From: Acidobacteriaceae bacterium dw_441
GTDB lineage: Bacteria > Acidobacteriota > Terriglobia > Terriglobales > Acidobacteriaceae
DNA: 64,000 bases
Direction: 5' to 3'
NCBI GenBank assembly: GCA_018449715.1
Contig: JAAVVA010000003.1
Location: 434,001-498,000 of the forward strand
Position numbers and translations under genes: made by a program. Under the pieces are notes generated by a model. It did not search any database. It was not told the origin of the DNA and saw only the letters and a program-made list of their open reading frames with translations. Of this stretch, positions 33,520 through 44,200 are shown in pieces (position 1 is the first letter of the stretch; each line of letters begins with the position of its first letter).

Positions 33520-36500
33520 ATGTCCCTGGCCTCCGCCGAACTGCTCGCGATTCCGACCTCGCTCGCATGGGCGCACCCGGTCACGGCGGAGTGGTTTCTC
33601 CGCCGCTTCGGCTCTCCCACGGAGCCGCAGGAATCCGGCTGGCCCAGCATCGTCGCCGGGAATGCAACCCTGATCTCCGCGCCAACCGGAAGCGGCAAGA
33701 CGCTCGCCGCATTCCTGGTCTGCATCGACAAGCTGCTGCGCGATGCCATCGCCGGAACGCTCGCCGCGACGACGCAGGTCATCTACGTCAGTCCGCTGAA
33801 GGCGCTTTCGAACGACGTCCAGAAGAACCTCGACCAGCCATTGCGCGAGATTCAGCAGCTTGCGTTCGAGCGCGGATATCTTTCGACCGAAATCCGCACC
33901 GGCGTTCGCACAGGGGATACGCTGCCGAAGGAACGCGCAGCGATGCTGAGAAACCCTCCGCACATCCTCGTTACCACGCCGGAATCGCTCTACCTCCTTC
34001 TCACGGCGGGCAAGTCGCGTGAGCATCTGCGTCGCGTCCATACGGTGATCGTCGACGAGATTCACGCTGTCGCGGACGACAAGCGCGGCGCACACCTTGC
34101 GTTATCGCTGGAGCGTCTCGATGCTCTCGTCTGCGGCGAAAACCGTCTCTCCCCGGGAGCATTTCTCACCGGCCTTGCAACGCCTCCGCAGCGCATCGGC
34201 CTCTCCGCAACGCAGAACCCGATTGAGCTGGTCGCCGACTTTCTGACAGGAGTTCACTCCGAGCGAAAGCGCGCAACCATCGTGCAGGTCGGTCAGCGCC
34301 GCGAACTGGACCTCGCCATCGAAGTCCCTTCGGACGAGCTTAGCTCCGTTCTCACCACAAAGATGTGGGAGGAGATCTTCGACAAGCTCGCAGCGTACAC
34401 ACAGACGCACCGTTCCACGCTGGTCTTCGTCAACACCAGGCGTCTCGTCGAAAAGATCGCCTTCTCGCTCGCGGAGCGGCTCGGCGCAGAGAACGTCGCC
34501 GCCCATCACGGCTCGCTCTCCCGCACTCTGCGCCTCGATGCGGAGCAGCGCCTGAAGAGCGGAGAGATCAAGATCCTGATCGCAACCGCATCGCTTGAGC
34601 TTGGCATCGATATCGGCGACGTCGATCTCGTCTGCCAGATTGCGACGACGCGTTCCGTCTCCGTCGCCATGCAGCGCGTAGGCCGCGCAGGCCACTGGCG
34701 CGGCGCGATCCCCAAGGGGCGCTTCTTCGCAACCACGCGGGACGACCTGATGGAGCAGGCCGCGCTGATCCGTTCCATGCGCTCCGGCTCGCTCGATCGG
34801 TTGGAGATTCCCGAAGAACCCATCGATGTTCTGATGCAGCAGATTGTCGCGGCCTGTGGTGCAGAGTCGTGGGAGGAGGATGCGCTCTACGCGATGCTCA
34901 TGCGCGCATGGCCCTACCGCAATCTCACGCGCGCACGCTTCGACGAGATCATCGCTCTGCTCGCTTCGGGAATCGAGTCCAGTCGCGGGCGTTATGGAGC
35001 TTACCTTCTTCGCGACGGCATCCGCGGGCGCCTTCATCCCCGGCGCGGCTCGCGCATGATTGCCATCTCCAACGGCGGCGCAATCCCCGAGACGAATCTT
35101 TACTCCGTGATGCTGCAACCCGAAAACGTGCAGATCGCCACGCTCGACGAGCATTTCGCCGTCGATTCTTCGCCGGGCGATGTCGTTCTCCTCGGCAACG
35201 CAAGCTGGCGCATCCAGCGCATCGAATCCATCGGTCGCGTGCTGGTCGAAGACGCACACGGCGCTCCTCCCAGCCTGCCCTTCTGGGAAGGCGAAGCACC
35301 GCAGCGAACCGCCGTGCTCTCAGATGGTGTCGGTGAGCTGCGCGAACAGATCTCTTCGCTCACAGAAAACGTCTCTCCAAATCACATCTCTCCCGCGGAT
35401 GCAGAGGTTGCCGCCGCATCCGCATGGCTGATGGAGCACTGCGGCCTCTGCGCGAATGGAGCGCAACAGCTGATCGCCTACGTCGTCACAGGCCGCGCAG
35501 TCCTCGGCGCAGTCCCCTCGAAGACGACCATCATCGCCGAACGTTTCTTCGATGAAGCTGGCGGAATGCAGCTGATCCTGCACGCTCCCTTCGGCGGCCG
35601 CGTCAACAAGGCATGGGGGCTCGCGCTGCGCAAGCGTTTCTGTCGCGGCTTCAACTTCGAGCTGCAGGCCGCCGCAACCGACAACGGCATCAACATCGCC
35701 CTAGCCGAGCAGCACAGCTTCCCCCTGGCCGATGTCTTCCAGTTCCTCACCGAGCAGACCGCGAAAGAGCTTCTGGAGCAGGCCTCGCTCGCCTCGCCGA
35801 TCTTCAAAACGCGCTGGCGCTGGGCCGCAGGACGCAGCCTGCAACTGCTGCGCTTCTCGAAGGGCAAACGCATTGCGCCGCAGATTCAGCGCATGCGCTC
35901 GGACGATCTTCTGGCCAGCGTCTTTCCGCAGGCAGCAGCGTGTTTCGAAAACATCGAGGGTGATATTCAGATCCCCGAGCATCCTCTTGTCGACGAGGTC
36001 ATGAAAGACGTTCTCTCCGAGGCGATGGACCTAGAAGGATTCATCGAGGTGCTTCGCGGTATTCGCGACGGCAGCATCCGTTGCCTTGCGGTCGATACGC
36101 CTGTTCCGTCGCAGTTTGCGCACGAGCTTCTCAACGCAAACCCTTACGCTTTTCTCGACGAAGCAGGGCTGGAGGAGCGCCGCGCCCGCGCCGTCTCACT
36201 CTCGCGCACTCTGCCCGCAAGCGTAATGGAGGAGACCGGACGGCTCGACCCGCAGGCCATCGACGAGATTCGCCGCGAGTGCTGGCCCGATATTCGCGAC
36301 GAGCACGAGCTGCACGATCTGTTGCACTCGCTGATTGCGCTGCCGCTTGAGTTCTTTGCCGAACGCCCCGAAGCCCGCAACTGGACCGTCTTTTACGATC
36401 GCCTGGTCCGCAGCGGTCGCGCTCAACGAGTCGAGTGCAACGGCATCGCCTGTTGGGCCTCGATGGAGCGGACGGAACACCTAGCGACGCTTTGGGGAAA

Positions 36501-37932
36501 AGAGTCGGAAACAGTTACAAAAGAACAGTCACTCCGTCTGTGCGTGCAGGGCTGGCTACAAATGCTTGGCCCCACAACAGCAGCCTCCTTTGCAGAGCGC
36601 CTTGGCCTCAACGTCTCTGACGTCTTCCAGGCCTTCCTCGCAATGGAGATGCAGGGCCTGTTGATGCGCGGCATCTTCGAGCGACAGAAGCCCGCGCACG
36701 ACCATGAGATCGAGTGGTGCGAGCGTCGCATCCTGCAGCGGATTCATCGTCGCACACTGCACGCTCTGCGTCGTCAGATCGAACCAGTCTCGCCCGCAGT
36801 CTATATGCGCTGGCTGCTCGCATGGCAGCACCTTGCCCCGCAGACACAACTCAGCGGAGAAGAGGGCGTGCTCGAAGCGCTACATCAGTTGGAAGGCTTC
36901 GAAGCCCCGGCCATCGAGTGGGAGCGCACGCTGCTGCCCGCCCGCGTTGCAAACTACGATCCTCGCTGGCTCGATGCACTCTGTCTCTCAGGAGCCGTAG
37001 GCTGGGGTCGCATCTCTCCGCATCCCGCATGGTCGAACGGCGACGGAAGCGGTCCTCGCCGAGTCGTCCCCAGCGGTGCCGCTCCGATCACCTTCTACAT
37101 TCGCGAGTCCGCCGAATGGCTCCCTCATGCACTCGCACGCGAGCAGGTGGAGGAGTCTCGCCTCAGTCAGTCTCTCAGCGCAGAAGCCTTGCAGGTGCGC
37201 TCCCTGCTGGCGCAGCGCGGCGCTTGTTTCGCAAACGACATCAGCCGCATCCTCGGTCTATCGAAGCAGGCAGCGCAGCAGGCTCTGTGGGAGCTGGCGA
37301 CTGCGGGCCTGGCCTCTGCTGACGGCTTCGATCAGCTTCGCATGATGATGGACCCGCGCCGGAAGCCTGTCGCAAACACCGCTCGTCGCCCTGTGCGCTC
37401 CACCTCTGGCCGCTGGTCGTTGTTGAACGAAACGGCACATGCCGCGCCGAGTGCAACCGAGCAGGCGCGACGCAATGATGGTGCGCTCGAATCCTATGCC
37501 CGCATGTTGCTTAACCGCTACGGTGTGTTCTTTCGCGATCTCCTGACACGTGAATCCAATGCTCCGAAGTGGCGTGAGCTGATCGGCATTCTGCGCCGTC
37601 TTGAAGCGCGCGGAGAGGCCCGCGGCGGCCGCTTCGTAACAGGCTTCGGAGGAGAGCAGTTCGCCCTTCCGGAAGCCGCCGATTCTCTGCGTGCCTCGCG
37701 CTCTCGCGAGAGCACCGAGGTCATCCCGGTTGCCGCCGCCGATCCTCTCAACCTCGCAGGCATCATCCTTCCGGGAGATCGTATCCCCTCGATTCCTGGC
37801 CGACAGGTTGCTTATCGCAACGGCAGACTCTGCGAGGATGAATCGCAGGATCAGGAAGCAATGCCGAATGAGACGGCAATCCCTCTGGCCGCCGCACAGG
37901 CAGCATCTTCCACCGCGGTGTTGTTTCAATGA
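33520..37932 (+). CDS. lhr: Large ATP-dependent helicase Lhr
   Basis: 1470 aa superfamily 2 helicase. Walker A SAPTGSGKT at 53-61, DEIH box in VIVDEIHAV near 175, SATQN motif III near 230, and the helicase C domain with VNTRRLVEKIAF, LIATASLELGIDIGDVDLVCQ and QRVGRAGH. The winged-helix/beta-barrel Lhr core follows, then a long C-terminal extension as in full-length bacterial Lhr (about 1500 aa). It is implicated in DNA repair, acting on RNA-DNA hybrids. ATG 33520 starts 77 bases after kdsC. Its stop overlaps the start of a DUF5522 gene (ATGA). Confidence 0.95.
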   Translation: MSLASAELLAIPTSLAWAHPVTAEWFLRRFGSPTEPQESGWPSIVAGNATLISAPTGSGKTLAAFLVCIDKLLRDAIAGTLAATTQVIYVSPLKALSNDVQKNLDQPLREIQQLAFERGYLSTEIRTGVRTGDTLPKERAAMLRNPPHILVTTPESLYLLLTAGKSREHLRRVHTVIVDEIHAVADDKRGAHLALSLERLDALVCGENRLSPGAFLTGLATPPQRIGLSATQNPIELVADFLTGVHSERKRATIVQVGQRRELDLAIEVPSDELSSVLTTKMWEEIFDKLAAYTQTHRSTLVFVNTRRLVEKIAFSLAERLGAENVAAHHGSLSRTLRLDAEQRLKSGEIKILIATASLELGIDIGDVDLVCQIATTRSVSVAMQRVGRAGHWRGAIPKGRFFATTRDDLMEQAALIRSMRSGSLDRLEIPEEPIDVLMQQIVAACGAESWEEDALYAMLMRAWPYRNLTRARFDEIIALLASGIESSRGRYGAYLLRDGIRGRLHPRRGSRMIAISNGGAIPETNLYSVMLQPENVQIATLDEHFAVDSSPGDVVLLGNASWRIQRIESIGRVLVEDAHGAPPSLPFWEGEAPQRTAVLSDGVGELREQISSLTENVSPNHISPADAEVAAASAWLMEHCGLCANGAQQLIAYVVTGRAVLGAVPSKTTIIAERFFDEAGGMQLILHAPFGGRVNKAWGLALRKRFCRGFNFELQAAATDNGINIALAEQHSFPLADVFQFLTEQTAKELLEQASLASPIFKTRWRWAAGRSLQLLRFSKGKRIAPQIQRMRSDDLLASVFPQAAACFENIEGDIQIPEHPLVDEVMKDVLSEAMDLEGFIEVLRGIRDGSIRCLAVDTPVPSQFAHELLNANPYAFLDEAGLEERRARAVSLSRTLPASVMEETGRLDPQAIDEIRRECWPDIRDEHELHDLLHSLIALPLEFFAERPEARNWTVFYDRLVRSGRAQRVECNGIACWASMERTEHLATLWGKESETVTKEQSLRLCVQGWLQMLGPTTAASFAERLGLNVSDVFQAFLAMEMQGLLMRGIFERQKPAHDHEIEWCERRILQRIHRRTLHALRRQIEPVSPAVYMRWLLAWQHLAPQTQLSGEEGVLEALHQLEGFEAPAIEWERTLLPARVANYDPRWLDALCLSGAVGWGRISPHPAWSNGDGSGPRRVVPSGAAPITFYIRESAEWLPHALAREQVEESRLSQSLSAEALQVRSLLAQRGACFANDISRILGLSKQAAQQALWELATAGLASADGFDQLRMMMDPRRKPVANTARRPVRSTSGRWSLLNETAHAAPSATEQARRNDGALESYARMLLNRYGVFFRDLLTRESNAPKWRELIGILRRLEARGEARGGRFVTGFGGEQFALPEAADSLRASRSRESTEVIPVAAADPLNLAGIILPGDRIPSIPGRQVAYRNGRLCEDESQDQEAMPNETAIPLAAAQAASSTAVLFQ

Positions 37933-38105
37933 CGCACAAGGATCATAAGGACCAGCCGGAAGAAGCGGAACAGCCCTCTCCCTTGCAGGAGGAGGATTTT
38001 TACTACGAAGGGCCGTACCTCGTATTCACCGCGGCGTACCATCTCAAGCGCGGATACTGCTGTAACTCAGGCTGTCGCCACTGCCCCTACAAGCAAGAAG
38101 AATAG
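37929..38105 (+). CDS. DUF5522 family small cysteine protein
   Basis: 58 aa, ATG overlapping the lhr stop in an ATGA, so translationally coupled. An acidic N-terminus precedes DFYYEGPYLVFTAAYHLKRG, then YCCNSGCRHCPYK with C44, C45, C49 and C52, which probably bind a metal (zinc or iron-sulfur). This is the whole conserved unit of DUF5522; the function is unknown. Coupling to lhr suggests a DNA/RNA repair link. Its stop is 1 base from the stop of the convergent TPR gene. Confidence 0.8.
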   Translation: MTHKDHKDQPEEAEQPSPLQEEDFYYEGPYLVFTAAYHLKRGYCCNSGCRHCPYKQEE

Positions 38106-38106
38106 C

Positions 38107-38994
38107 TCAGGGCTTTGCCGGAGCGAGCGGCGGAGGAGGGCCTGATCCTTCGGCGAGCTTCGTCCCTCTGCTGCGAAGTTCTTCGCTGTTTTTAGCGATG
38201 ATCAACACTCGCGGGTCTTTGCGATATTTGGCGAATGCACCCTCCGAGTGGATACCTCCCATGATGTCGAATCCAGCTTCGCTCGCCGTTGTGAGGTAGT
38301 GGAACATCGTTGCTTCATCGCCTCGCTGGGCATAAAGCCGAGCCATCTCGAAGCAGAAGCGCGCGTGGTCCTCCGGCGACATCATCCTGGTCGTGATGCC
38401 CAGCATTCCATGATGCTGCATCAGTGAGGGATCGAGCTTCAAAGCAAGATCGTATTCCTTGCGCGCACGATCGAAGTCCTTCTTCTCGAAGTAAGCCGTT
38501 CCCAGGTTGGAGTGAAAGGTCGCGGAGTTCTTCTCCAGCTTGATGGCGCGTTTGTAGTTGCTGAGAGCGCCCTCGTAGCGCCCAGCCAGATATTCGGTGA
38601 CTCCAAGGTTGTTCCATCCTTCCGGAGACTTCTTGTTGATCTTCACCGCTCGCTGAAAGTAAAGACGCGCCGCGCTCAGGTTGCGCAGTTCCAGTTGCGA
38701 CACGCCCAGTTTGTTCAACAGGTGAACCGGCTCTCCTCCGCGTTGAAGGGCGAAGCCATAGTAGTCGATGGCATCTTCCATAAAACGCCGCGCTCGAAGA
38801 ATGTCCGCAGCCGTTTCGAATTCAGCAGCAGTTGCGGTGTCACGATTCGGAAGATGCGCTCGCACCGACTCCCACACAGGATTCTGATGATCGAGGGCGC
38901 GAGCCTCTTCATGGCTCAAGGGCTTCTGTGAGAGGCCACTTTCACAGAGCAGCAGGATAGCGAAGAGCAGGGAAATACGGCCCAGCTTATCCAT
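38107..38994 (-). CDS. Secreted tetratricopeptide repeat protein
   Basis: 295 aa from ATG 38994, with GGAGG seven bases upstream. Signal peptide MDKLGRISLLFAILLLCESG. TPR repeats cover ~95-215: PVHLLNKLGVSQLELRNLSA, SPEGWNNLGVTEYLAGRYEG, SATFHSNLGTAYFEKKDFDR. The C-terminus is Pro-rich. Likely a periplasmic scaffold; the partner is unknown. The next gene upstream on the same strand ends elsewhere (39077 belongs to the VWFA-related gene), with an 82-base gap. Confidence 0.85.
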   Translation of the reverse strand: MDKLGRISLLFAILLLCESGLSQKPLSHEEARALDHQNPVWESVRAHLPNRDTATAAEFETAADILRARRFMEDAIDYYGFALQRGGEPVHLLNKLGVSQLELRNLSAARLYFQRAVKINKKSPEGWNNLGVTEYLAGRYEGALSNYKRAIKLEKNSATFHSNLGTAYFEKKDFDRARKEYDLALKLDPSLMQHHGMLGITTRMMSPEDHARFCFEMARLYAQRGDEATMFHYLTTASEAGFDIMGGIHSEGAFAKYRKDPRVLIIAKNSEELRSRGTKLAEGSGPPPPLAPAKP

Positions 38995-39076
38995 GACATA
39001 CCTCCGCGAGGTACGCACAGAATCATCCCCCTTGATAGTGCCGCTGTCAACGGCGTTTCGTCACAACGAGCCGCGG

Positions 39077-41236
39077 TTACGGCTGTGTAAGCGAGGCGGT
39101 CGCCGCAGCCGGTTGAGCCGAACCAGCAGGCGCTTCGACGCGCAGGGCGATCCTGGGAAAGCTGAAGCTGCCGCCCGCATCGTCAATCACATTGACCTGG
39201 CAGACGTATGTTCCTGGCTTCAGTTGAGTTAGCGGAACGTCAAACTGAAACGCGACCGCATCGCGCTCCGGAACATTGATGGCCTCTGCGGAGACGAGTG
39301 GAGTCTCGTAAACCTTCACCCCTCCACTCAGAAACTCAATGCTGGTAAGCACTTTCACCGCACCCGCGGGCCGCCGCGTCAATCCTGGCGATGGCTTCGG
39401 AGCGTCGCCTTCGACCTTTTGCCGTGTGGGGTTGTAAATCTCATAGAGGAAATAAAGGTGCTGGTTCTGGCGGAAGACATGAGCTACGTTGGGGATCCAC
39501 TCTACTCCATCCCGCACCAGCGGACTCACCGTCTTCTTCGTCGTGTTCGGAAGCTGTTGGCTCGCCAGCACGATGGAGCTGAGCTTGATGGGAAGCTTCT
39601 TGAAGTCCGGAACCTGAAGGTCCGTCTCGAAGCTTCCCATGCGCCCCGTCTGGTTTTCGCGCACCACAAACTTCACGTGATAACTTCCCGGTGCAAGTGC
39701 GAAGCCCGTGGAGTACTGAATGTTTTTACGTGCGACCTGTTGCGATTCATCGAGCGCCAGCTTCACCGTATCGCGAACATTGCCGACGACGATGCCCTGG
39801 GCATTCTTCACCTGCCCCAGCACGTCGATGTTCGCGTTATCGCGGTTCCCATTCTTGAGGAAGGGAATCTGCGAACCCGGCACGATCAGCGAGATCGGCA
39901 CAAAGAACCGGTTCTCCTCCATGCGGAAGTAAAGCGCCTGCAGGTAGATCGCGACATCGGTGGCCGGTAGATCGCTACGCATCTGCTCGGCCAGCGCCAG
40001 TTCGCGGTCCTCGTTTTTCTGATGTTGAAAGTCCGCGGGAGCATAGTAGCCGGGCCTGTAATCAAGCTGCACATCGCTTCGATTCAGCTTGATCGTCAGC
40101 TTGCGATAAGCGCCGTCGCGTGCCGTGTTGGCCGAGCGGAAGCCGATGATGTAATAAGTCTCGGTATCGCGCTGTACCTGCTGAAAGGCCGGAGCGAAGT
40201 CGTTGGAATCAAGAAACGCCTTGCCCCCCGTATCCTTCGAGAGCGTAGCCAGCACCTCCTGCGAGCCGAAGTTCGAATCGAGCTGGCTCTGCATCGCTCC
40301 TCCGCTGTACGCCGCAGTTCCGCGAAGACTTCCTTTCGAAGCGTCTCCAACAGGAGGAAGTGCCTGTAGCCCTCGGGTATCGACGCTGTAGATGGCCATG
40401 TTGGCGCGCACAGCGGCATTGGTCGCGGCGCGCATGCTCGCCTGGTTCTCGATCCCCTGGCGAGTGACTCCGCCCGAGAAGTAAAGAAGGCTCTTGCGTT
40501 GATCGACACGCTCGAGGCTCTGCGCAATCGAGCGGATCGCGTACAGTTCGCGGTCCGTGTTCAACGCGTTGTACTCGGAGTCATCGGCGGTAAAGCTGGA
40601 AGCGTCATCCGACGTGCCACCATCGTTCCCGCCCTCGTTGCCGTTGGCGAAGCCCGTGCCTTCCGTTCCGTTGTATTTGCCGGCAGCCTTCAACAGAGCG
40701 GCCTTATCTGCGGTGAAGTCCTGGTCCAGGCTCAGCGAAGTATCCATGCTGACCATCGCAACCAGGTCCGCAGGTTGCATCTTCTTGTTGATGTAGTCCT
40801 GCGCCGCTTCGACAGCGCGCTCCGTATCTTCGGGCTGCATGCTGCTGAGGTCGAAGAACATGACGATCAGGCGATGATCCTTCAACTGCGCGGGATTTGC
40901 GGCGAAGTTGCGATTGACCAGATCGGCAATGGAAGCCTTTCCCGTCACCGTTGACGTCTCGTTCAATGCAACCGCCTGATCGACGTTTTGATAGTCGAAG
41001 CTTGCGATCTTCTGCGGCTTGCCATTCTCAAGCACTGTGAAGTCGCCAGCGGTCAGGCCCTTCACCACTGCGCCGGTCTTCTTGTCACGAACGACGACGT
41101 TCGTCAGAACGATATCGCTCTGCACCTTCAGGGTGAAGGTGCCGTCGGACGCAGTCTGCTGCGCGTTCGCGGTCACGCCGTAACCCGGCATCGTTATCAT
41201 CAGGCCTGCCAGCACCGCTGCTGTAATTCGCCGCAT
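39077..41236 (-). CDS. VWFA-related protein of the acidobacterial type
   Basis: 719 aa. Signal peptide MRRITAAVLAGLMITMPGYG, cleavage near ANAQ. It begins with the family's LKVQSDIVLTNVVVRDKKTG and GLTAGDFTVLENGKPQKI segment, then a von Willebrand A-like domain with a MIDAS-type loop (LIVMFFDLSSMQPED) and YFSGGVTRQG. The second half is beta-rich (YYIIGFRSANTARDGAYRKL). The family is expanded in acidobacteria and its role is unknown, possibly adhesion or envelope interactions. It starts only 16 bases after the receptor stop at 41252, so the two are co-transcribed. Confidence 0.88.
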   Translation of the reverse strand: MRRITAAVLAGLMITMPGYGVTANAQQTASDGTFTLKVQSDIVLTNVVVRDKKTGAVVKGLTAGDFTVLENGKPQKIASFDYQNVDQAVALNETSTVTGKASIADLVNRNFAANPAQLKDHRLIVMFFDLSSMQPEDTERAVEAAQDYINKKMQPADLVAMVSMDTSLSLDQDFTADKAALLKAAGKYNGTEGTGFANGNEGGNDGGTSDDASSFTADDSEYNALNTDRELYAIRSIAQSLERVDQRKSLLYFSGGVTRQGIENQASMRAATNAAVRANMAIYSVDTRGLQALPPVGDASKGSLRGTAAYSGGAMQSQLDSNFGSQEVLATLSKDTGGKAFLDSNDFAPAFQQVQRDTETYYIIGFRSANTARDGAYRKLTIKLNRSDVQLDYRPGYYAPADFQHQKNEDRELALAEQMRSDLPATDVAIYLQALYFRMEENRFFVPISLIVPGSQIPFLKNGNRDNANIDVLGQVKNAQGIVVGNVRDTVKLALDESQQVARKNIQYSTGFALAPGSYHVKFVVRENQTGRMGSFETDLQVPDFKKLPIKLSSIVLASQQLPNTTKKTVSPLVRDGVEWIPNVAHVFRQNQHLYFLYEIYNPTRQKVEGDAPKPSPGLTRRPAGAVKVLTSIEFLSGGVKVYETPLVSAEAINVPERDAVAFQFDVPLTQLKPGTYVCQVNVIDDAGGSFSFPRIALRVEAPAGSAQPAAATASLTQP

Positions 41237-41251
41237 GTCAGTTGTCCTTTC

Positions 41252-44200
41252 CTAGAAGCGGTAGCGAGCGATGAAGGTGAAGCGCCGCATGTTGGCTGTT
41301 GAGGTCACCTGTCCGAAGGTGCGTGAGTTCAGCGTGGTGTCGATCCCCGAATACTGCACGGTGTTGAAGACATTGTTCACCGTCGCTCTTGCTTCGAAGG
41401 AGCGTGTCTCTCCAAGAGGCAGCGTCTTTGAAAGCGAGCCATCAACCGCCACCGTGCCAGGTCCTTCAATGGAGCCGCGTGAGGCGGTTCCGAAGAAGTT
41501 AGCCGGCGTCGTAAAGGCTGCTGCGTTGAACCAGTTCAGGATCGAACCCGCTCCGTGGATCGGCTGCGAAAAGTCGCGGTCCGGTCGCAGAGAGTTATTC
41601 GCTCCTGTAGCGGTTCCACTGATGTTCGCAGCATAGTGCGGCGTAAAGTAAGTTCCTGTCGCGAAGGTAAAGTCGCCCGATAGAGAGAAGCCATCGAGCG
41701 CCTTCGACCAGAAGCCACCCTTGGAGAGAAATGCGCGATTCGGGCCGAAGGGAAGCTCGAGCACCCAGTTACCCGTGAGCTTGTGACGAATATCGAAGGA
41801 GCTGTTGCCTGCTTCCGCATCGAGATCGCGATCGTTCTGTGCCGGTGTCGTCGCTGTTCCTCCAATCGAGGAGGCGTTATCGATCGAATGCCCATACTGA
41901 TACGTCGCCTGCAGGGAGACTCCCTTCTGCATACGCTTGCGGGCATTGATGCTGAGAGCGTTGAAGCGCGAGAAGCCGAGCGAGTCCTCGTAGTTGAAGG
42001 TCTGCGCCGTCTGATTGAGAACTCCGGTGGCTGTGCGGTTCGGCACGCGAACGATATCGAGGTTGCCTCCCAGTGCTCCGTTGTATCCGATGTTGAGGAC
42101 GATATCCATCGGCAGCGTTCTCTGTAGATCGAGGCTCCACACCTGCACATGCCCCAGGCGATAGTTCGGGTTCACGCTGTAGTTATTCAGCACCGCCGCG
42201 GTCGAGCAGTTGAAGGCATTTGCCAGTGCGAGTTCGCCGCATCCTGAGGTATTGGCGATGTTCGTCTGCGTTACAGAGAACGGAGGCTGGAACGCAAGCT
42301 GCCTCGCGAAGCCAGAATATTGCGTCGTGTTGTAGTTGATTCCATAGCCGCCACGCACCACCATCTGCGAAAAGAGCTTGCCCTTTGGACGATAGGCGAA
42401 GCCGAAACGCGGCGAGAACATCGTGCGATCAGGATTGACCAGCGAGCGAGGAAACGTGCCGCTGTAAGGGCCTGTCGCTCCCGGCGTCACTGCGGCGACC
42501 TCGGTGAAGTCCGCGTTGTGATCGAGGTTGACCAGACGATTATTCTTCTCGACGTAAGGCGAGAAGTATTCATAACGCAGACCATAGTTCAGCGTCAGGT
42601 TCGGAAGAATGCGCCAGTCGTCGTTTGCATACAGGTCCCACACATTGGCGCGCAGGTACGTCTTGGCAAGGCCAGCCTGCACCGCAGACTGTTGTGGCAG
42701 GCCTAGCAGAAAGTCAGCGAAGCTGTACCCGCCGGACTGTGTATCCGGGTTTTGCGTCGCGTATCCGGTGAAGGTGAAGGCTCCCAGCGGGCTGGCTCCA
42801 CTCTGCAGATTGCCCGGAGCGGTGAAGCTGTCTGCATGAACGCGACGAAAGTCCATGCCGAACTGGAAGTTATGTTTCAGATGCGACCATCGAACGCCAT
42901 CGCTGAACGAGATGGTCTGGTTCACCGTATCGCCAGGAGCCGTCTGGTTCAGTCCACTCAGGTTAGAGAAGGAGAGAGAAGGCACACCGTAGTAAAAACG
43001 GTTCGACGCAACCTCCGAGCTACCGATCAGGATTCCCGCATCGGCAGCAGGGCTATCCGCGCCATTGGTGAAGAGGTTGAGTGTCGTCGCGTGCGAGCGG
43101 TTCCATGTGAGGGTGGCGTTATTCGTAAGCCGTCCATACCCGATGGTGTAACCCGCCGAGACGTTATAGCCGTCCGACGCCGTCGATCCGCTAAGCGGAA
43201 GAAAGACATTGCGAAGGTCAGAGGCTGAGTGGCTGTAGCTGAATCCGAAGTTGATGTTCTGGCGCAGCGTCTTCGGAGCATTGGCCTGTTGTCTTCTTCC
43301 TCCTCCTCCGCCGAAGGGCCCCATGCCCGCGCTCTGTCCGAAGTTGCGAACATAGCGTCCGGAAGCCGTGAGACTATTCTGCCCAGCCGATGTAATGGTC
43401 TGGTAGTTGTATCCCTGCTGTCCGACGGCTGCAATGTTGGGGGCAGGGTAGAACTTCATCAGCGAGGCTGCCTGCGAAGAGATGCGGTCCGCGCAGATCG
43501 CATTCAGCACACCGTTGCACTGAAACTGCTGCCCGGTCGTGCGATCGTAGATCGGCGTGCTCAGATCTGAGAAATCGCCTCCACGTTCCGCCAGCGTAGG
43601 AACGGTCGCATACAGGTTCTGCGGATTCGTATTGCGTCGCCCTGTAAGGTTGAAGAAGACGAACTGCTTCGTGCTCGGCTTTATCAGTCCCGGAATAAAC
43701 GGCGCTCCGGCAAACGATACTCCATACTGGTTGGAGTTATACGCAGGCTTCACAACAGGCGCTCCCGTCAGCGAGTAGTTCGTCGCATCGAGCGCGCCAT
43801 TGCCTCCCTGGTAGAAGATGGCTCCGTGAGGCTGCCCGGGGTTGAAGCCGCGCCCGCCTCGTCCTCCTCCACGCATCGCAAACCCGCCGCCGCCCGGCCC
43901 GCCAAATCCTCCGGGCCCTCCTCGCGGTCCTCCGCCACCGGCCATGATTCCACCCAGCATTCCCGCAACTGCATTCGCGACATCCGCGTTCGCTCCGCCC
44001 TGCTGACGAGCTCGCGCCATCGCATCTTCCACGCGCTGCCGAATATCATCCTCGCTCATGTTTGCGAGTCCGTTGGTCTGTCCCATCTGTCCGCTCACGG
44101 CCACAGAATCCGTTGCGGAAGCATCTCCTCCAGACCCTGCCAGTGATGGCATCTGCGCTCCCGCACTGCCTGCGCCCGCGCTTGCATCGGCAAGATCCGA

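Noticed and set aside
34102..35259. 385-codon open frame antisense within lhr
   Set aside because: Lies inside conserved helicase motifs of lhr and shows no domain of its own.
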